DNA of 64,000 bases. Origin: Histomonas meleagridis. Taxonomy: Eukaryota > Parabasalia > Tritrichomonadida > Dientamoebidae. Below are positions 19,262 to 31,000 of this stretch, one piece after another. The notes under the pieces were generated by a model. That model was not told the DNA's origin, ran no database searches, and saw only the letters and a list, made by a program, of their open reading frames with translations. The stretch lies in assembly GCA_020186115.1 (NCBI GenBank), contig WSYJ01000149.1, positions 558,001 through 622,000 of the forward strand, given 5' to 3'. Made by a program: the position numbers and the translations under genes. Position 1 is the stretch's first letter, and each line of letters starts with the position of its first letter.

Positions 19262-20991
19262 TTACTGTTTGAACAAATCGAAAAAACGATAATCTCTTTT
19301 CAAATTTGTATCATTTTTTTCATTATCAACAATTTCATTCTCGCATTCATCCAAAGGGGCGACATTCGCCACCCAAAGTGCGATTCTTCCTATTTCCTTT
19401 GGGTCTTCCTTTTCCAACTCTAATTGGAATTGCGTCATCATCATTGTGATTCCGGTTTCCTTAATGTTCGCCAACTTCGGGAATATCTTTATAATTGTTG
19501 CAGCGATGAAATAAATCAAAAAATCTTTTGGCTCGACAAATGAATAAAACATTAGCCACAAGTCCCAAATGTTATTCCATGTTCTTTTATACAACAGAAC
19601 AAAGTCTTGATATACCCATAGTAATGCTGTTAAGTCGTAATGTTTAAGCCATATGTATATCATTGGCGATACTTTTGATAATGTTTCAACAACAATTTTA
19701 GACTTAGACACACATTGTTTTTGGACATCCGCAATTAATTCAATGTGATTAATACTTTTTATCATGGAATCATAACACCAAAAAATATCAGATATATGTT
19801 CATCAGTATTTAAAATATGACCTTCTTCACCAATAGGTTTTCCTTCATCATTCCAATTTGGATAATATGCAAAAATTATTGGAACAAATAAATCATTCAT
19901 TCCTTGAAGATAACCAATTTGAAAATTATATAAACAATAAGTTCGCAAAAGTGTCGTCAAAAGTGACATGCCGATACAACCGTTGTTGAGAAATGCAGGA
20001 TGTGTTCGGTTCGTACGGCTGACGTCGTTGGAGATAACGTGGAATGAACTACTTAGCTTCTTATTACGTGTCATTTGGTAGGTGCCTATGGTGTCAACTT
20101 GAGATCGGAGAAGTTGAAAACGATTGCTTTGAATTTCTCGAAGTGATTTACGGTCTTCTGAAGTACTATCAAGTGGATATGAACCAAGAATAAAAGGTAG
20201 GACATCTTTGATTACATCAGATTCAACACCAGCATACAAAATACGTGATTTAAATAATTCAATATCTTTGAGTTTACCGTTGTCATCAAAAAGAGAAGCA
20301 AAATTGCTTTTGTTAATTGGTTCGTATTGTGGAATTTGATCTATAAAGTTTTGGTTTGTTGTTCTATTATGTATTGTGATGATAATGTTGCAATCTCAAT
20401 TGGAAAGGCCGGATCTTGGAGAATGATATAATCTTTTGCGATCTCTGTCATAAGGTTAATAAAAAATTCTGTTATTTGAAGCCAAAAATCATCTAAGTTA
20501 TTATATTTGTAAATTCGTAAATGAATATAGGTTGGATAAGGAAGAAGGTAATTTTGATTGCAGTTTTTGTATACAGTAAGAGTGTGCTTAACTTCTTTAT
20601 AGTGATTTGGTACAACAATGCGATTTGATAATAAAGCTTCTATAAAATTAGAAACTTCAACTATATTGTCTTTTGGAAGGGAGAATCTGGAAGCAGAAGC
20701 ATTATTGAAATCAATTGTTAAAATTAAATCTTCATCATTTTCACTAATTCGGAATTGTGAAATTTGTCTGAAATCTGTCTTAAAAGTCTTACCATTGTTG
20801 AGTCCAGTAGATTCATTTCCTACTTTTTTAAATATGCTATTGACAAGATATTGTGGAGAACTATCATATGGAATCCAATTAAAATAAAACATCCCGTTTT
20901 CACATGTCAGAGAAATAGATCCATTTACATTGTCCTTTTCTAATATTTGGGCAATATTTGATATGTGACTTAACTGGATATCTTTTTGCAT
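19262..20991 (-). CDS. TBC1D15/GYP7-type Rab GTPase-activating protein, split by a frameshift
   Basis: Two overlapping minus-strand frames together look like one TBC protein. The upstream frame (ATG 20991; it is open from 21072 at TTG) ends at TAG 20343-20341 with a domain similar in position to the N-terminal Rab-binding domain of TBC1D15. The downstream frame is open from about 20390 to 19262 and reads through QIPQYEPINKSNFASLFDDN, matching the family's pre-TBC linker, then the TBC domain. Both catalytic fingers are present: ISNDVSR (Arg finger) and GYLQG (Gln finger), so GAP activity is expected. YPLDSTSEDR also matches the TBC1D15 YPWDSTxEER block. The shift lies between about 20340 and 20390, near an AAAAC run. 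It may be a sequencing error, a real mutation or an unseen intron. Role: inactivating a Rab in membrane traffic. Confidence 0.75.
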
Positions 20992-21072
20992 TTCACAAAT
21001 ATTTTGGAGTGCCCCAAATTTAGTTCGATAATGAGTTAGTGTTTCTACTTGATGTGAAAATAATTTACACAA

Positions 21073-21691
21073 GAGAAAAAACTGAAATATATTTCAATTG
21101 TGATACTTGTGTGGATGGGATTTTTGGAATTTCTTCTGAATTCTTTTGAGATATTATAATTTTATTCAAATTTTTATTTGAATTGATTATAATCGAATCC
21201 GATCAAAATATTTTGATCGGATAGCCGTTTTTTTGAATAAACAGTTTACATCATTTCATTAAGATTTTAAAAACAAAAGAAGAAAAGGAAGAATTATTGC
21301 ACATGGAAAATGATCCTTAGGCTTGATTTGACTTGCTATCATTTATTTCCTATTTGGGGACAACCCTAATGAATCGAAAATGTTTTTGTTGGAACCCCTC
21401 CAAAGCCTTTGGCCTGACAGTAAATAATAAAAAATAAAGAAAAATTTTTTTTTGAGAAATCGTATTTGGAATATCTAATTAATTCCTAATAAACATAAGG
21501 GGCGACAATAATTTCCTATAGACAAAATTCTTAGTAATTTTAAAAATAAACTCTCAGTATATCGATTAATTCACCAAAATTCGATATTTTTGAAATTATA
21601 TCGTAACATTTTGCAAAATTATTATTTATATATTTCAATGTACGATAAGAATTTCTAATGTTTATTTCTGACGTTAAAAGAAAGTTGTTCA
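21073..21691. other. intergenic between TBC gene and transposon relic
   Basis: Contains a perfect 26-bp palindrome (21197-21222) and, at 21497-21508, AAGGGGCGACAA, one half of a possible terminal inverted repeat (see 24073-24084). An AGCCGTTTTTT string at about 21223 recurs near 23805. No gene was recognised. Confidence 0.45.
21197..21222. repeat. perfect 26-bp palindrome
   Basis: The half-site ATCCGATCAAAAT is followed immediately by its exact reverse complement. It lies about 200 bp upstream of the TBC gene start and 300 bp left of the transposon relic. It could be an operator-like dimer site or a cruciform-prone sequence. Confidence 0.8.
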
Positions 21692-24084
21692 ATGAAACCA
21701 ACATGTACAAGGGGTTTTAAGCCAAGAAAAAATGATCTCCAAGATGCAACTGATGCTCAACTCCGATATCAAGTTTTACGTTTACAAGAAGAGATCAAAA
21801 ATTTAAAAACTTCATTTAATTTACATTCATTTAAATATAAGCAATTATCTGAAGAAAACATAAAATTGAAAAAAGATATTGAGTCTTTACATTCCAGAAG
21901 TGAGCTTTTGCATAGTATAGAAAATAACTGTTTTTTAAAAATGCATGTTGATTCTCTTTCAACAAAGAGATACAACAAAAAAGCTATACCTGATTATATA
22001 TGTATGTCTAATATGGGACAGTCTTTATGGATGTCAATGGAGTTCAATTTAGGATTCCCTTGTTGGAGAACAATTCAACGTTGGAAGAATGAAGAATATA
22101 AACAGTTAAATATTACAAAAGAGGTATTTGATGGAAGTATTGAACATAAAGATCATCTTTTGATAGTGTTTTTAAATGAGAATTATTCCCAAAATAACCA
22201 TGATGTTATTCTAGCAGTTGACGCAGCTTGTATATCATCAAATGTCATTATACATTAAGATGGATTTATTATAGGTTTAATGGAGGAATGTTATATTGAC
22301 AGAGATATAGCTGCTTATTTGAGATCATCTTCAGAGGCATTATTATCATTTATAGATGAAAACAAACAAGATATTATCAACGATTATTTCGTCTATTATA
22401 TATGTCCAATATCTTCATAAAATGGTGGTTTATGTATAAAAGTAAAAGAAAATGGTTCATCTGACAATGAAATTGTATCTCAATTAGAATTAATTGCAAT
22501 TTTACTTGGTGGCTTGGGTATAAATGTTGTTGGCATTTCATTTGACGGAGATACTGGTGATTTAAAGTTTGTTAAATCAATTTGTGATAAATTTCAAAAT
22601 TTTAATATTTCTTGTTTTCTACCAAATTTAATCAGTGATTTAAACATGCCTCTTGTTTTTGAAGATATGCTCCATCTTGTAAAATGCATGAGGTATAGAA
22701 TCGTATGTGGAAATTCAATTTGTGTTTTACCTGATAGAGATTTGGTGTTTAACAAAAAGGATTATATTGATGTTGGCATCCCAGAATTTATTTTGGATGG
22801 AAGTCATAGTAAAAAGATGGACGATATGCTACCAATAATGTTATTTACCGATAATAATATTTTTAAAGCATTTGAAACAAATAAATTAGTGTTAATATCA
22901 CTTATTCCTGCAACATTACTTATTAAGTCTGTTATGGATAAAAATTTAAATAGAACTCGAAGAATTGAATGTTTGTCATTATGTTGGGCGTTGATGTATC
23001 TTTATATGGAAACTTATAATATAAAAATACGAGATCGAAAACAAACAAGCTCAATGTCAGAAGGGAAAAATCCTTACATGTGTATATACGATATATATAC
23101 TATTGATAAAGTGATGTCACTCGTATATTCTTTATCAAATATTCTTTATCAAAACAAAGATATTCATCTTGGTGCTTTTGTGGTACCCATTGGCTTGAAC
23201 ATTATTTTGGCCAAGTTATAAGGTTGTGTCATTACAATCATAGTGCAACAAATTTTATGAGATGTTGCCAACAAGTAATGTATAAAAAAATATGCATACC
23301 AAATAAAGACAGAAAAATATCTAAAAGAATTTCAGATAGTAAGGCATTCCTTAGTAAAGATGAAGAAATTTTACATTTTGAAATTTCTAAATACATCAAG
23401 GAAGTCTCAACAATTTTTGAATTAGATCAAAGTTTGATTTCAGCTGAAATGAAAACATTATTTTCTAAAATTGATGAAAAATTTTCTGATGAAATTTCTT
23501 TTAATGACATTATATATAAGTATTTTCAAATAAGTACTGATAAAAAATGGGTATCAATAAGAAATTCAAGAATTGTATCATCAACTGGATATGCTACCAT
23601 TGAAAGAAATGTTGAATCTTCCCAACTAGTTTAGTAAATTTTTCTTATTGTTACTGATTAGAATTTTAAACTGCTTCGCCGTCCGACCAAATATATTCAA
23701 ATAATAATATCTAAAAACGTTACGATACGATTTCTCTAATTTCAAGATATTTGATTGAATTCATTATATAGACAATGAATATATGATATTAAAAAATTTT
23801 GTACAGCCGTTTTTTAAAAATTATCAATATTCTGATTATTCCAACTTTTGAAATGTTGTAACGCGTAAACCATGTAATATTGAATGTTGTAAAAAATAAA
23901 TATTTAAATAAAAAAGGTGTTCTTACTCAATATCTGTATGTTAATATTAGATAATATTTCAATTTATATAGTTCAAGACAATATTTTACAAAATATTGTA
24001 TTTTAAATGATGGCATGTTCTTTATTTATACCAATATTCGATAAATAAGTCCTGGCGGTTTTTTAAACGGCTTTGTCGCCCCTT
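21497..24084. mobile_element. degenerate DNA transposon, possible 12-bp terminal inverted repeats
   Basis: AAGGGGCGACAA at 21497-21508 is repeated in inverted orientation at 24073-24084 (TTGTCGCCCCTT). The 2.6 kb between them encloses a decayed transposase-like gene. The GC-rich identical 12-mers stand out from the AT-rich background. No clear target-site duplication flanks them, and identity stops after 12 bp, so the ends are tentative. Confidence 0.45.
21692..23634 (+). pseudogene. decayed P/THAP9-like transposase
   Basis: One reading frame runs from ATG 21692 through two in-frame TAA codons (22256-22258 and about 22418-22420) to 23219. It then needs a shift near 23181-23190 to continue into a frame ending at 23634. 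The N-terminus has a coiled coil (KYKQLSEENIKLKKDIESLH). Three acidic positions fit an RNase H-like DDE core: VDAA (Asp codon 22220-22222), SFDGDTGD (Asp 22544-22546) and WLEHYFGQ (Glu 23197-23199) in the shifted frame. FEDMLHLVKCMRYR resembles the 'D-x-x-HL-x-K-x-x-RN' block of P-element/THAP9 transposases. No N-terminal THAP zinc finger is seen. Family placement is inference; the decay is seen directly. Confidence 0.6.
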
Positions 24085-24260
24085 CTTAATTGACACGAAG
24101 TGGCGTCAATTTTGTATTCGACACGATAATTTTATTTCAATTAAAAGTGCCAACATGAGCATCAAAAATCTCAAAAATGGTCACAATCTATTACAAAATT
24201 CTCAAAATGTTCATCCGGTCATCAAATTTGATATAATCTCATAAGATTCAGTAGGTTCAG
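23635..24260. other. AT-rich spacer between two transposon relics
   Basis: Includes the right copy of the possible inverted repeat (24073-24084) and an imperfect hairpin ATTGAC...GTCAAT at about 24088-24109. No coding potential was recognised. Confidence 0.4.
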
Positions 24261-26160
24261 ATGAATGGAAACACGATTGATACTCCAGAAATTATATATT
24301 TTGTTTTACCTAAAAATTGGGAAATGTCGATTAACTTACAAGAGACTTCCCCTTATGATATACAAGAAATGTTCAAGCAAAATTTTGGTCATTATTCACT
24401 CGCAAGGACAAATATCTTTGGCCATTCGAATATTGAGATATTTGGTGTCGTTTTGGAGGACGTTGCAAAGTTAAAAAAATACCGTACGCTAAAACAATAT
24501 GATTGCAAGAGCTTTATAAGATTGAAAGTTGATCATAATTGATCAAAAGTTATGTTTGTTGAGAGCAATTTTCGACACAAACATCCAATATCACTAGATT
24601 TTCATTATAGTTGGTTGGGTCAATCAAATTATAACTTACACTAAACAATGAGAAAATGCTGCATATATTAGAAGGAAAATAGCATAATCTGTCAGTGTCC
24701 GAAAATTTTATGATATCAGACGTTCTTATTTAAAAGCAAAAGATGTTGACACAATCAAATCAATCCAATCTATTATCTATCAGTCATCAAATAATTATGA
24801 AACGATATTAAATTTGAACAGAGCAGATAATAAAATTATCACAGCAACATTTGTTTCAAGGAAGTTAAATAATAAAATAATATCTAGAGATACATTACAA
24901 ATCGATGACATAATGATGATCAATGATTTCGATATGCCTATTCTAAATTTATTATTCATTGATGATAATAATAATTAACAGATATTAACATTTACAATTA
25001 TGTAAAGTAAAGAAAAGGAAATATTTAAACTCGTATTTGATGATATAGAAAATATAGTTGGCATACCAAGAGTCGTAATCATTGTTAGATTAAAAGCACA
25101 AAATCCAGCAATTGATGAGATAATGTTAAATACTATAATTGTTTTTCGCAGAGTTCATATGATTAGATCAGTTGAACAAATATTTGGTCCTCAATTTATA
25201 ATATATAAGTCATCTCATAAATTCATTGAGAATTAAAATAAGTCGTTATAAATATATTAATTCCTTAAATCAAACTATTCGGAGTACTGTCAAAAACATA
25301 AGAGCTATTCGAGCATTAATTGATGATGATATCGATTGTTATGATCCTAGTTTCTTATTGTCTGTAAATTTAAGAGAACAATAAACAACTAATGCGATCG
25401 AAGGTTTAAATGGTAATATACGGGAAAGATTATAATGGTAAAAAAGATAATGATACTGTTATAAATATATTGGATAATTTATTCACAGAATTTGCTAGGC
25501 TAAGTGAGAGAATGCTTACAGAAATTAACAATAATATTTATGAAGGTAATATTAAATGTTCAATAGCAGTAGATAAATAGAAAAATGAAGTCGATAATAC
25601 TAAGAAAACTAAAAAACAAATAATGGATGGAAGAGCTAATATCGAATTATTGATATGGATTAATGAGAAGAATTGCAAATGTATTACAAAGATTGAATAT
25701 GGTGTTCCTTGTGTTCATGAAATTATTAATCGTGTAGATAAGCAAATCCCATTAATATCACAAGAACAAGTTCTAAAATCATCTAATGAACTTAAAGATA
25801 TAAATTTAAATTTATTCTCTAGAAGAAAAAGGACAAGGCCAGCAAATTTAATAAGAAGGTCAGGGAGAAATAATCAGAAAAAACATTATTCATGCAGTAT
25901 ATGTGGAAGATCAGGTCACAACAATAAAGCAACATGTTTAAATTTACATGAAGAGAATATAAACGAAAAGATGTTAATCATCTGAAGAAGAAGAAATGAA
26001 TGAAAACAATATTTTAGAAACCGAAAAAGAAATAATTGAAGACAACTATACAGAAATGGAAGAGGAAAGCATGAGAATTAACCTATTTCAAAGATATCCT
26101 GTTTTTCATGAGTTTTTGTTTGCTATAGGACGAAAAAAAATCCACAAGACATAGAAACAC
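24261..26160 (+). pseudogene. decayed MULE (Mutator-like) transposase gene
   Basis: Plus-strand coding fragments in shifting frames cover 24261-24542, about 24700-25240 and 25623-25985, with many stops between. The last piece carries two diagnostic modules: a SWIM-type zinc motif (CKC...VPCVHE, about 25675-25727) and a CCHC zinc knuckle (CSICGRSGHNNKATC, about 25893-25937). Their order, SWIM then knuckle at the C-terminus, is typical of Mutator-like transposases. After 25985 an acidic stretch (MNENNILETEKEI, about 25997 on) continues in another frame. Numerous stops and frameshifts show it cannot encode an active enzyme. Terminal repeats were not identified. MULE-type elements are known in trichomonad genomes. 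Confidence 0.65.
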
Positions 26161-26281
26161 TGAATGGAATTTATTATATTCAATGGAAAACAGTAAAAGA
26201 GTTAATACAAAATCAGTCTATGGATGTCTCGGATGAAATAGTAATTATACAACAAAGTGTTTTGCAGTATTTACTCTGAGT

Positions 26282-27403
26282 ATGATTTTAAAGCAAAATA
26301 TAAAATTTGAAGCTAACCTTATTAGTGAACTCAAAGAATGCATCGCCCAAGCAACTCAAAGCACTGATTTAACTCTTCAAAAACTTTCATGTAAAGTCTT
26401 TGCACAAATATGTGTTATTGAAAAAGAATCTTGTCTGGAATCAATTCAAGCCATTGTTGACAATGCCTTTAGTTCTAGTGATCCCAACGTCACTATGTCA
26501 TGTTTTAAATTTTTTATTGAAATTTTTAAAATCTCAAGTGAGCTTAAAATCTCAAGTTTTATTCCAATATACCGCAAGACTTATAGCCTAGCTATTGTTC
26601 TTTTGTCTTCACCAAATGATATCACTCCTGAAATCAAAATTTCTTCCATCAAGATCATCAAAGAGGGAAACATTTTTCTATGTGATGAACTTTTTTCAAC
26701 TAATGTCGAACAAAAGGTTGGGGTAGTTTTGCGAATCCTTTTACCACTAATTAAATCATCCGATGAATATGAAAAATCATTATGTATGAGAGCAATATTC
26801 TTCATGTTTTTCAATTTAAAAAATGACGTAATCTTTTTCTTACAAGATTTTTTATGCTTGTTTTTCGATATAATTAATTGTGAACCAAATTTGAGTGAAG
26901 CTTATCCATCAATGCTAATGTTGGTTGCACATTTGTTCGAAATTTTTTCTTATAATTCGGTATCAGAAGAAATATTGCATAGCTTTCGCAGTAGATTGGA
27001 AATTCTTTTGGATATATATCAAAAGCAGAAAAACCTTGAAGAAAATATTGATTATGCAAATCAATTTTATATATCTTTGTTAAAATGTTATAAAGTTTAT
27101 GCAAAAATTTTCTATGCGATGTCATTTGGAAATTCTCCAGAAGATTTTCAAAAAGAACGAAAACAAATACTTCAATTGTGGCAATTGGTTGAAAACATTT
27201 TGAGACTTCAAAGTGAAAACATTAAAGATGAATTAATCTCAACTTGTATTGATACTATATTACAATATGCTATGAACTGCTCAAGAAAAAATAATGTTAT
27301 CATAAACAGAGAAGTGTTTCATAATATGATTTCATTAGGTTATGGGCGGGATAATTTTAAAAAAATGGCTAAAAATGCAATGCTTTTTGTTAGGTCTCGA
27401 TAA
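26282..27403 (+). CDS. Armadillo/HEAT-like helical protein, function unknown
   Basis: 373 residues, nearly all alpha-helical by composition, with repeated helix pairs such as TLQKLSCKVFAQICVIEKE and SDPNVTMSCFKFFIEIFKI. Loosely it resembles a C-terminal piece of an importin-beta/karyopherin superhelix, but no family signature was found. The first ATG is at 26282 and the frame closes 45 bp upstream. It starts immediately after the MULE relic, with no promoter-like CGTT box in the preceding 100 bp. This raises the possibility that a longer gene lost its 5' half to the insertion. It could be an intact ARM protein or a truncated remnant. Confidence 0.6.
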   Translation: MILKQNIKFEANLISELKECIAQATQSTDLTLQKLSCKVFAQICVIEKESCLESIQAIVDNAFSSSDPNVTMSCFKFFIEIFKISSELKISSFIPIYRKTYSLAIVLLSSPNDITPEIKISSIKIIKEGNIFLCDELFSTNVEQKVGVVLRILLPLIKSSDEYEKSLCMRAIFFMFFNLKNDVIFFLQDFLCLFFDIINCEPNLSEAYPSMLMLVAHLFEIFSYNSVSEEILHSFRSRLEILLDIYQKQKNLEENIDYANQFYISLLKCYKVYAKIFYAMSFGNSPEDFQKERKQILQLWQLVENILRLQSENIKDELISTCIDTILQYAMNCSRKNNVIINREVFHNMISLGYGRDNFKKMAKNAMLFVRSR

Positions 27404-27505
27404 ACAGGGAGTCAATACTTATAACTATTTCCAAATTTCTGAATTCATATAATTATAATGTTTACACAGTATAACCATATTTAGTTAAACTGAAATAAAT
27501 GATAA

Positions 27506-27538
<33 letters not shown>

Positions 27539-28064
27539 ACTTATTTAATTAAACAATTTTTCAAATTTATAATATATGAATTGCATATAAAAATGTTCTA
27601 CAAAAAATAACATTAAAATTTGTGATATATTATAATACTAAATTTAGAAAAAACTCCGTGAAAAACTGTCTACTTTCATACAACTACGAAGTTGCAATTG
27701 CATGATAAAAAATATATGTACGGGAAGATATTTATTATCAAAAATGCAGATGATTTTGACTTTTACAAATTCATCCAATTGGAAGATGTTAAAAATGAAA
27801 AGCCTTAAACGATAACTTCATCAAAAAAGCATATTAAGTGAAACACAATTGTATGATGATATTATTTAGCATTTAATCATTAAAATTGGTATATACCTTT
27901 TAGGTTGACAAAAAGCTTCTATGAATGACATTCTTATCAAGGAAGACAAGTTTTTCACGGCATCTTTATAATGAATTTTGATCTTTTTAGAGAACATTTA
28001 CACATATTTTAAAAAACAAAAACAAAATGAAATAAATTTATTTAACACAAATCTAAATAAAATT
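27404..28064. other. intergenic, convergent 3' ends, with TA microsatellite
   Basis: AT-rich spacer between converging genes. A (TA)n run occupies about 27511-27538 (14 units). No gene was recognised. Confidence 0.55.
27511..27538. repeat. (TA)14 microsatellite
   Basis: Uninterrupted TA dinucleotides, likely length-polymorphic. Confidence 0.9.
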
Positions 28065-31000
28065 TTAGCAATAAATGTCTATGAATTCATCCACTGTTTT
28101 GATGACGTATGATCTCAATATATCATTTTTTTCACTTATCAGAAAGTCGTCTTTCTTCTCCATAAGTGACACAATGTATTTATTTACTTGTTGCGGCAGT
28201 ACTTGATCATCTATTTTTTGTTCTGCGAAGTTATTTAATAGGTCAATTGAAGCTCCGACTTCATTTTTCATGCATTTTATGAATGATTGATATTCGATCA
28301 ATTCGCAATTTTTTTCTTTTAATTGTTTTAAATGATTTTCGACTTCTTTTTTATCGATTTTATTCGCGAAGTAACAAATTATTAAATCGAATATTAAATA
28401 TTTTTCGATAGAAACATTATATTGTAGAAATGCATTCATGCATTCGATAGCGTTTGGGAAATCGATCCAATTATTATATGATATAATTCGTAATCCGAAA
28501 TATCTTTTTTTAGGTTTTGATATTTCATCGAATAAATAATTAATAATCATTGGTAATGTAATAAATTTTATATTTTTCGTATTATTAATTTTATTAGTTT
28601 TTGTTTTAAATTGTTCATGAAATGCTTTGTTTTGTTTATTATTCTTTTGAAAGAAAATAAATTCTTTCGATAATGAAAAGAAAAGATCCAAATTCTTTTC
28701 ATTACTTTCAATCGAACCACTAAACAATGAACAATAAAACAAATGTAAATAACTTTCTTTAATTTCGGTTGGGTTAATGTTTAAATAATTATCAAGAATA
28801 ATATCAAACATAGTAAACGTGACCTTATAATATTCATTTTCGGATAAGATTAAAAACAAAATTAATTTTTCTTTAATTCTTTCGTTTTTAATCTTCGATA
28901 TTAATATTATTACCCATATACTCCATATTGGGTTTGTTGAATATTTTATATTTGGCTCTAATCGATCAATAAAATCATTTATTAAGTCATCATTTGTTAT
29001 ATATGAAGCAATCCAAAAACAAATTGGAAGTAATTCATAAAATTTTTCATTTAACATTAACTGAGTTAATGATTTAAAGAATTTTTCTTGGATAAAATCC
29101 TTTTGTAATATATAAAATATTAAATAAATATGTTCATACATTTTATTATTATCAATTAAATTGCTTTGATTTAATTGATGAAATATTTTAAATATTAAAC
29201 AATTAATTTCATCATCTAATAAGTTTAATAAAGAAACAAGTAAATTAATTGATTCGATAAAATCTTTTAAATCATTTATAAATGTTAGATCTGTAGAAAT
29301 TTGTACTAATAAAAAACTTAATAAATCTTTAATTTGATGAATTTCGGATAAATTTAATAATTCACCAATTAAATATTTAAATGAATCATTATAAAAAGGC
29401 ATCGTACGACATATCGATAATATTATTGATCTACATTCAGATATATTTAATTTCGAATTCCGTTTTACATTTTTAACATTAAATTTGTTATCATAAAAAT
29501 AAAATATTCGTAACGCTATAATTAATTCGATTATATTCGTGGTAATTTTCGGTAAATATGTAGGAAATAAATAACGTGACCAATGTCTTAATATACGTAA
29601 ATGATTTTCTGCTTCAATATCAATCCATAAGTTATAATTGATTAATATATCATTAATTAATTTGTTTTGTAATTCGATATAATTTAATGATTCTAATAAA
29701 TTAAATAAGTTTAAATATAAATTATAATTCCGATAATTCGATGGAAGTTTTAATAAACTATTTAATATTAAATCAAACCCTTTATACTCAATGAAAAATA
29801 TTTGTGCTTCATCACTTTCATTAAATAAAGTTGAAAATAAACTTAAAATTGTTTCTGCGAAATGTGGAACTAATTCATTTTTTGTTGTTTTTAAAGGTAT
29901 TAAATCAAACAAAGGAATTAAATTCTTTAATTTAAATGAATGAATTAATACATCTACAAATGAATTATGAAATGTTTCATGTGAACAATAATTAGTTAAC
30001 TTAAAATCGCCATTCGTAAAAGGTTTAAAATAATAATTATTATCATTAACTTTCGGCTGATAAAAGAATAAACATGAATTTAATGATATTAATTTGTTAA
30101 AACATGGGCCATTATCGAATAAACTTTGTAATGTTACATCATCTAATGAAGAAAACATTCCGAAACATGTAATTAATGATGGGAATTCAGGTGTAATACT
30201 ATCATTAGTAATACCACCTATGAAACAATTAATTAAAGTTTTTTGTTTCCATTTCATTGTTGGTATAATTATTTCTTCGAAATGACTTAAATTAATTGAT
30301 ACTTTAAAAAGTGATTCACCTATTTTATTACTCGGCTCATATGAAAAATGTATTAATATCCATTCTTTATTAGGTATTTCTACTTTTAAATTCCCATAAG
30401 TTTCATATTCACCATTATTTTGATATATATTAACTTGATTAGAAAATAAACTAACTTCAATTGATTTTGTTGATTCTATTAAATGTAATATTTTCGGCTT
30501 ATAAAGTGGAATAGTTGTATCATGATGTACCCAAAATACTGAATGAAAAGATTCTAAATGTGTTGAGTTTAAACCTGAAATAGAAATTATATATTCAGGT
30601 GATAATGGTATAGTTACTGATGGTTGAATTTTGGAATTATTAACAATTGAGTTTAATGAGTTAAATATATCGATGTAATAATATGAAAGTTCATTACTAT
30701 TATTTATAGGCTTTAATAATGTATTAAATTTTTTAATGACTTCAATTGATGATATTAATGATGAGATTTTTACAATAATTTTTAAACATATAATAATATA
30801 TTCATTAACTTTATCATTATTAATGTTTTTATATATGAAGTTTAAAAGCCATAAATCAATATGATCTAAATGACATGAAATACAATTATGTGGTGAGAAA
30901 GAACATAAATCATTAATGAATTGTAATACATCAATTAACTTTGGCGTATTTTCAAATATGGTTAAAAAAGTAGTTAATATCTTTGGTTGCCTGATATAAA

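Noticed and set aside
21223-23815. AGCCGTTTTTT direct repeats as transposon ends
   Set aside because: Both copies lie in the same orientation in poly-T context and resemble promoter boxes.
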